From the NCBI GenBank assembly GCA_021234535.1, contig CM037842.1, forward strand, positions 12,646,010 to 12,710,009: a DNA stretch of 64,000 nucleotides, in the 5' to 3' direction. How positions within the stretch are numbered: the stretch's first letter is position 1; every line of letters starts with the position of its first letter. Position numbers and translations under genes: made by a program. Shown piece after piece: positions 57,960 to 64,000 of the stretch. The notes beneath the pieces are model-generated. The model was not told the DNA's origin and ran no database searches. It saw only the letters and a program-made list of their open reading frames with translations. Source of the stretch: Stichopus chloronotus. Lineage: Eukaryota > Echinodermata > Holothuroidea > Aspidochirotida > Stichopodidae.

Positions 57960-60900
57960 CTAGAGTGGGCCCTCTCCTCATCCCAACCAAACCACCCACC
58001 GGGACCTGGATGCTAGCAACTTTACTGCTGAAGAATCTGCTAAAAGTGAATTTGAGAAAAAACAAAAATGCTTTGCAATTTTAAAATTTCTTGTGATTTC
58101 ACCTTTGGGATTTCTGTAGAATACACAGTTATTGGCACAGGTGTCTGGATTGCAGTCCCAGGCGGTGACACCACAGGGGCAGAGAGGAGGAAGAGTCATG
58201 CCCTGATGGTCCATCTTCTCTTTCATCTGTGCTCTAAGGGCATGGATGTATCTACGTTAAGAGGAAGATTTAAGGGTGAATCCAAAAGCTAAGATATCAA
58301 CTAAGGTGTTTCACTCTCAGCTGATCCTTTTCTCCACGACAGATTGCTTCTAAAACTACTGCCTCCAGTGCCTATTACTGGACTTTGGCATAGTGATGTA
58401 CCAAAACAAAAGATGTGTCCCAGGGTTGCAGTATGATTGTGCCCATTACACGAGAGTGACCCTATCCGCCTCGGGGGGCACTATACTGTAAGCTCTAAAC
58501 ATTCATGAGTGTCTTTTCATCCCTGCCCTCTGGGGGACATTCTCCTGTAATGGGCTTAATCCTACTGTACAGTAAGCCTTGGATGCAAAACTCGCAGGGA
58601 ACACATCACAGTCTAATCTTTTTCCTGGAGACAGTCTGCTGTCTACGCTGTGAATAAGTGCCCAGCGTAAATGCACGAAACTGTAGACCAACAAATTTCA
58701 GGGCAAGGGTTCTACATCAATGAACTTAACTTTACTGCAAATATAAGTGAAGTTAAAACCAGTGTGGCATGAAAAGAGGTGCAGCAGACAAGACCAACGG
58801 TGACCATTTAAGGATTTGGAGCTTCTTTTGCTTTTTTTTAATGTCATAAACATTTGGATATATAACATTGCATAATTCAAAATTTATCATATTTCTGCAT
58901 GAAAAGCAACACACTTTACCTTACTTTGTAAAGTAAAACACAGTAGATACGGTAATTTTCAAGGAATTGCTGACTGCGATAATTGCGCCTGATTTACAGC
59001 TCAAGCCGTGGTCTGAATTTCCCGAACTTTGACAACCAGTCAGGAGATAAATTAACTGGGGGCTAATAGACCTGATGCTCCTTAAAAGCTAGTCAGGATC
59101 AACAATGTGAAGAGCAAGCGATCCAGCTGCTTGTTTCTATGGCAACTTACCTGCATAATTCCCACAGCTACCTCAAAGATTTTCAGTTCAGTATAACATC
59201 ACAGCCTAGCATTGTTTTCACAGTCAAACAGGTACAGTGGATGGTAAGACAGTTGAGTCCCAAGAACCAACTGTTTCATGTTCCCAGGGCCACACAAACT
59301 GTCAAATATTTCAAACCACTTACAATATTAAAGGAGGATAGAGAGTTGTAAAATACATCTTACATAATTTTTTTGCACTTTCTCCCCATCGAGTAGAAGC
59401 ATACCCATTTAACAGATCTGTGGTAAAAAATGATCTACCAATGACATATTTTGTTAGAGAGCGCCCCAGTAGAGAGATAAAAATGTTGTTTTTTTTTTTA
59501 ATTTCCCTTACATTGTGGCCCGGAAGATAATATTCACGAGTATTCAAGCTAGGCTGAGGCATAAAAGACACACTCCTGTATATTATCTTGCCGGACACAA
59601 CATACAAGAGAAATTTAAAAAAATAATGCTTTTTCACCCCTACTGGGGCAATCTCTTTCAAAATTTGTCATCGGTAGATCATTTTTTATCACAAATCTGT
59701 TAAATAGATAGGCTTTTAATTGGTTTGGAGACGAAGAGTGCAAAACGTTATTTAATATGTATTTTACAAATCCCTATCCTCTTCTAAAATTGAACAACAT
59801 GCACTACACTGCAAATGTTATTGCTTCTTTTTTTTTTCCCTAGTCTTATTTTTTATCCTAAGTTTTGAGAGCCATCAGGCCTGGTTAATTGCTATTGCTG
59901 TATAGTACAGTGCAGCACTAGCTTCTATCAAATAATGCTTAAAATGCACAGAACTGCATTGATGGTGGGTAGTGCTTGTGAATACCAGCTGCAAGTTTTC
60001 AAGCCACAAAACTCTTTGTTCTACTTTAAAGTCTGTCAAAGCCTTCATCAGCTCCCTCAACACTTTTAAGATAAAGGTCTGAATTGCTGGTCTGCTAACT
60101 TTTGTTCCTTCACAAATGTTTTGTCCTTCACGAATGTTGGTGTTGTAATTGTAGATAATAGTGTATGCCCTCCCTCTGACTGTTATGCTAAATTTAGAAC
60201 ACCTTAGAGCATACTTTCTTCCTAAGATCAACAAAAATGAAAACCAAATATTTTTATCTATCCTTTTGAAGTCACTGTAATGCTACATCACTTTGAACAT
60301 TGACATAGCTTCACTAGAAACTAGCTTGAACAGTCAAAACTTGAAACAAGGTTTGAGAGACCGTTTGTTTCCATCGAATGATTACCATCAGAATTTTAGA
60401 CGAACCTTTTCGTCTCTCTTTCTTTTTTCTTCTTCCTCCTCTGTTTCTCGATCTCTGCCTCAGCACGCCTCTGATCTTCTCTCTGTTCCCTCATCAGTTC
60501 GGCCTCTGTCAGCCCCGTCTCTGGATCTTTTGGCTCAGTGGCTTCCTCGGACTGCCTCTCCATGGCCAACCGTTCCTCTTCCTTAGCTTTTTTCAACCTG
60601 ATCAAAATGTACAAGCAAGTTTGTATGCACACAGTCCATTCAATAACATGTTAAACCTATCCTCCCTTGAACGCAAACTAAGCTGAGGACTGAAACCACA
60701 AAAAAATGTACTATTTCTTTACTTCCCTTTTTCAAACTTTGTCAAGAAAAATCATAGCAGTTTCCCATTGCACAATGTACTACTATATATTAAAATAAAT
60801 ATTTCTTTAAAATTTGTCACTTCGGAACGGAACATGCTATTGGCATACAGTTTTACCGATAAAGAGCAAAAAATATTTTTAATTTTTGAGGAATATCAAT

Positions 60901-63356
60901 TTCGTATACTGGCTGATCCCTCTAATATTTGACAGGGGAATATCCTTTCAACTAAACTCTTTGAGCATAATTTGAAATTAAAAGGAAAACAAATCTTGCT
61001 GCAACTGCTATCAGAACTTTTGAATTCACATGACACAGACAATGTCATGACCTCACCTCTGGATGCGTTTCTGGTGCTGCTCTCTACGTCGGTTCTCCTG
61101 GACGTTTTCTCTCTCCATGTCCATGAAAAGACGTCGGTACATCAGGACCTCCTCCTGTGCCTGCCTCTTCCGCTCCTCCTGGACGACACCCGGTCTGACA
61201 TCTACCATCTCCTTGGCGGTCGTCCTCCCGCCTTTTGTTGACATCTCCCTCTTCTTCACCGATCTCTTTTCTCCCTCATTGGCTACCCGATCTGCGGTCA
61301 AGCCAGGATCGAAGGTGACCCTTTTTGACCTCTGACACTGGTCAGTTTCAACTTGTGGAGGAACTGACGTGCACGCATCACCTTCCCCTTCAAGGTTCAA
61401 TTTCACAGAATTTGAAGTTGTGTCGTTGTTCTTGTCACTAATACTATGGACTGGCTCATTCCCGACAGGGGAGATTAACTGTTCCTGGTGCTTGCCGTCC
61501 ACTTGCTTCATCAATGACGGGGAGACATCTCCCTGTGCAAAGTCAGAGGACGGAGGATGTTGTGAAAACCTAATCCTAGGGGATGACAAAACACTCACAG
61601 TAGCCACTGTAACACTGTCCTTTGCAGGGTAAATATGATCTTTACATCAATGGCAAATTCTCTCCATGAAAGAACAATTAGCAGTTGCATTACTGCAACC
61701 AGGTCAGATCAAAGATGTCTTCACGACTTCAAAGTAACTTGCTTCACACTTAAGCTGATGACTGTGCACTTTTCAAAGTGATATGATATTGTCTAGAGAA
61801 AACGAGCTACGGTAAACTGGATCTTGAGCTATCGTACTCCTCCAAAATCTCCAATTGTACAAAGTTTGACATCAGGATACTTCAGACTCCAAGCCACACT
61901 ATGTTTTTATCTAGTCATCAACTGGACTACAGTAGATCATCAATCCTACAGGCCGATTCAACCCTACAACTTCCCTCTCCCTCCCAAGCCAAAAAGTAGG
62001 GCAATGTATATATACTGTATGCAACTGCTAATGGTGTAGATTAAAATTATGTTCATTTGACAATGAAAAGGGTTTCAGGCAACCCCCCAACCCTTCCTCA
62101 TGCATTTTGTTTTAACTACTTTGCATCTATGCTGGCTCAAAGGTCAACAAAGATACAGAACTTTGTATTGATACTTCAACTTGACATTTTGAAGCTCTCT
62201 AGAATATACATACAGAAAGTACCACTTCATTCCCTGCTGGCAGGAATACAACTCAGTCTAGATCCTCATCGCAGTACTCCAATATTCCAATCCACTTTAT
62301 CCAATAATTTACGACATTCCTCACCTGAGGCTGCTCTGTTGACGTGATGTCCCTTGTGAAGGATTCTCCCCATCTCCCACCTGGGATTTCCCCCTGTCGT
62401 GAAAAAACAAAAGTAAAAGTATCAAAGTTGCCAGAAGCAACAAAGTCGGGGTCAAATGATGACAAGAGGAATTCACTGATAAAGACACCAACAAAACACA
62501 GAAAAGAAACAAGAGGGGGGTTTTATTTTGAAAGGAATAATGTACATAATTAAAAACCACTTTTACTTTCAGATTACAAAGTTCAGAATAATTTCATCCA
62601 ATCCTACAGCAATGCAAAAGCAACACAGGCAGGGAACTGCATGGACAATGTACGTGAGTGAAACTTGGGATACAAGTATCTTTTTCAGAATCAGGTACAG
62701 ACATCATTGGTCAGCTACTCGGGTACCTGATGAGAACATTAAAAGAAACAGTTTGAGAACAACATTTAGTAATGACAGGATTTCAGTGCCAGTGTCACAG
62801 GATCATCAACTATAAGCCAGACAAGCTTGTCATGATAATTCAGAAAGGGTAGTAACTGTACTGGAGAGCATGGACAAGACAAATAAAACTAACAATCTAA
62901 AAGTGAAGAACAAACAAGAACTGTGTACATTTCCTCCGAAGTTATAGATATCCCTTAGATATCACTTTAATGATCACAAGACTCTTAAGCAACTCACACA
63001 GCAAAGTTTAACATAGCATATACCCTTCTGGCCATGGCAACCAATCTTCATGCTCTCAAAGGGACTTAAACAAACCGTTGGTCCCTCACCTTTTCAAATG
63101 TCACTTTACGGCTGGCCAGTTCTCTCTTTGCTGTTTTCACCATGTTTCCAATCCTCTCAGACAACTTGTTCAGTTGGTACGGATCCACGGCAACCTCTTC
63201 CTCGCCTTCCTCCTGGGCTCCATCGCCAAAGTTCTCTTTATCAGAGCTGATCTGGATGTTACCTCTACGGTAGATTTTGTCCCTCTTTTGTCGTCCGCCT
63301 CGCTGCCTGGTTGCTCCTCGACCACCGTTGATCAGTATCCTCTGCTGAAGATCGAC
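57793..63356 (-). CDS. CCDC15: CCDC15-like coiled-coil protein, 3-prime six exons
   Basis: Six minus-strand exons, in transcription order: 63090-63356, 62325-62393, 61057-61619, 60406-60597, 58103-58251, 57793-57959. All junctions keep frame and give 468 residues to TAG. The first exon carries LSERIGNMVKTAKRELASRK, like a conserved N-terminal CCDC15 helix as I recall it. The third ends in a coiled coil (MYRRLFMDMERENVQE), and the fourth is a charged helix. The fifth carries YIHALRAQMKEK, then LPPLCPCG..WDCNPDTCANNCVFYRN, which matches the cysteine-rich C-terminal motif I recall in vertebrate CCDC15. The family has been linked to centrosomes and cilia; I infer only a structural role. The true N-terminus lies beyond the right edge. 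The GTTCGT donor at 60405 is weak. Confidence 0.75.
58103..58251 (-). CDS. CCDC15: CCDC15-like, cysteine-motif exon
   Basis: Encodes YIHALRAQMKEKMDHQGMTL, then PPLCPCG and CNPDTCANNCVFYRN. Five cysteines are spaced C-x-C-x6-C-x4-C-x3-C. This is the most diagnostic stretch of the gene. Donor AAAG/GTGAAA. Confidence 0.85.
60406..60597 (-). CDS. CCDC15: CCDC15-like, charged helix exon
   Basis: Acceptor TTTTGATCAG. Encodes LKKAKEEERLAMERQSEEAT through EIEKQRRKKKKERETK. It also reads open to a stop at 60396, so an isoform ending there is possible. Confidence 0.7.
61057..61619 (-). CDS. CCDC15: CCDC15-like, large central exon
   Basis: 187 codons plus two bases. A low-complexity Ser/Pro/Glu-rich half is followed by a basic coiled coil ending MYRRLFMDMERENVQENRRR. 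Donor AGAG/GTGAGG. The 5-prime edge (GCAAAG/GAC) has a poor acceptor and may be off by a few codons. Confidence 0.7.
62325..62393 (-). CDS. CCDC15: CCDC15-like, small exon
   Basis: 23 codons (GEIPGGRWGESFTRDITSTE plus 3), phase 0 at both ends, acceptor CACGACAG, donor TCAG/GTGAGG. Poorly conserved, supported mainly by splice sites and phase. Confidence 0.5.
63090..63356 (-). CDS. CCDC15: CCDC15-like, first exon in window
   Basis: 89 codons, phase 0 to phase 0, acceptor TTCATCGTCAG, donor AAAG/GTGAGG. Encodes VDLQQRILINGGRGATRQRG, an acidic stretch, and the conserved ERIGNMVKTAKRELASRK helix. Confidence 0.75.
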
Positions 63357-64000
63357 CTGACGATGAAAAAGGACCCCTCCCCGAGGGGTGTGCAGAGGTA
63401 AAAGGTCAATCCTAACCATCTTGAGAACAGATTTTCTCAGTGACACACATATCAGCCCAAACATAAAACGCAGAAATGCAGCGAATTGTGACAACATTGA
63501 AGGAATTATGTTTACACTTCTCATTGCTTGATGAATACTGCATTGACATCCATGAAAACACAGTGTTTTGGGACTCATGTATTCACACTATACAGGTACA
63601 TGCTGCTACACCAAGTGCACTATTGAACAAGGTAATTCAAGGTTTCAAAGGAATGTATACGTACAGGTAGCGCATTGCTGTATCACATTGATTATTTTTC
63701 CCTCATGCTCTGAAACAAACTTTCCCTTGAGCAGAAGTTATTTAAATGGGCTATCACAAGTAGTTGGGCCACAAATGCAAGTTTGTTTTGGGCTCTTTTA
63801 CAAGGCCTCACTCTCAGGTGCCACTGCAAAATTTCATTATATCATTTCAGATATTCTTCATAAAATTCCAAATCAAACTTCGGTTCCAGGACTTCCAGCA
63901 CAAACTGATCTGGTTGACGTCTAGAACTGTTATATATCTTGGATGCTCTGACTATACTGTACATTATCACAGTGATATTCATGGCGAAGAAGAAATCCCT
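63357..64000. other. Right-edge intron of the CCDC15-like gene
   Basis: No further minus-strand exon was recognised. The N-terminal exons should lie beyond the window. Confidence 0.45.

Noticed and set aside
59875..60234. 119-codon minus-strand frame inside the CCDC15-like gene
   Set aside because: The flanking exons already join in phase without it, so it is intronic.
60396..60398. TAA stop as the end of the CCDC15-like protein
   Set aside because: Splicing at the weak GTTCGT donor joins in frame to YIHALRAQ and the diagnostic cysteine motif, which is better supported. It is kept only as a possible isoform.

Overview
The window is eukaryotic nuclear DNA from an animal. Coding exons are short, bounded by GT/AG splice sites and scattered over kilobases. 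The rest is AT-rich and full of tandem and dispersed repeats. The GABP-alpha and CCDC15-like proteins and the SAMD3-like domain point to an invertebrate deuterostome; an echinoderm is my favoured but unproven guess.

Layout. 1-2.8 kb: a foldback repeat, then the last two exons of a plus-strand gene with a C-terminal domain seen in SAMD3-like proteins. 2.8-8.9 kb: no gene, but a stem-loop array built on TAGTCGG/CCGACTA and two minisatellites. 8.9-10.5 kb: a complete intronless gene for a transmembrane protein with leucine-rich repeats and one Ig domain. 10.5-18.9 kb: mostly repeats, a tRNA-like element and an unidentified short exon near 15.2 kb. 18.9-27.5 kb: a three-level nested repeat array, with 54-bp monomers in about 215-bp four-monomer blocks inside 2.3-2.5 kb units that share a 1.3-kb spacer. 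This is the most unusual structure here. 27.5-39 kb: repeats, including a complete 415-bp palindromic MITE carrying two CRE palindromes, and four-copy family B with a covarying hairpin.

39.1-51.2 kb: a complete ten-exon gene for GA-binding protein alpha (GABPA), an ETS transcription factor, with OST, Pointed and ETS domains and consistent splice phases throughout (435 residues). 57.8-63.4 kb, minus strand: six exons of a CCDC15-like coiled-coil protein, open at the N-terminal side towards the right edge. The two genes converge on a 6.6-kb gap with no confident gene.

The genes show no obvious functional partnership; this is an ordinary metazoan chromosome segment. No rRNA, intact tRNA, CRISPR array or prokaryotic operon was seen. 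All coordinates were read by eye. Repeat boundaries are approximate, while exon boundaries were checked against splice signals and reading phase.
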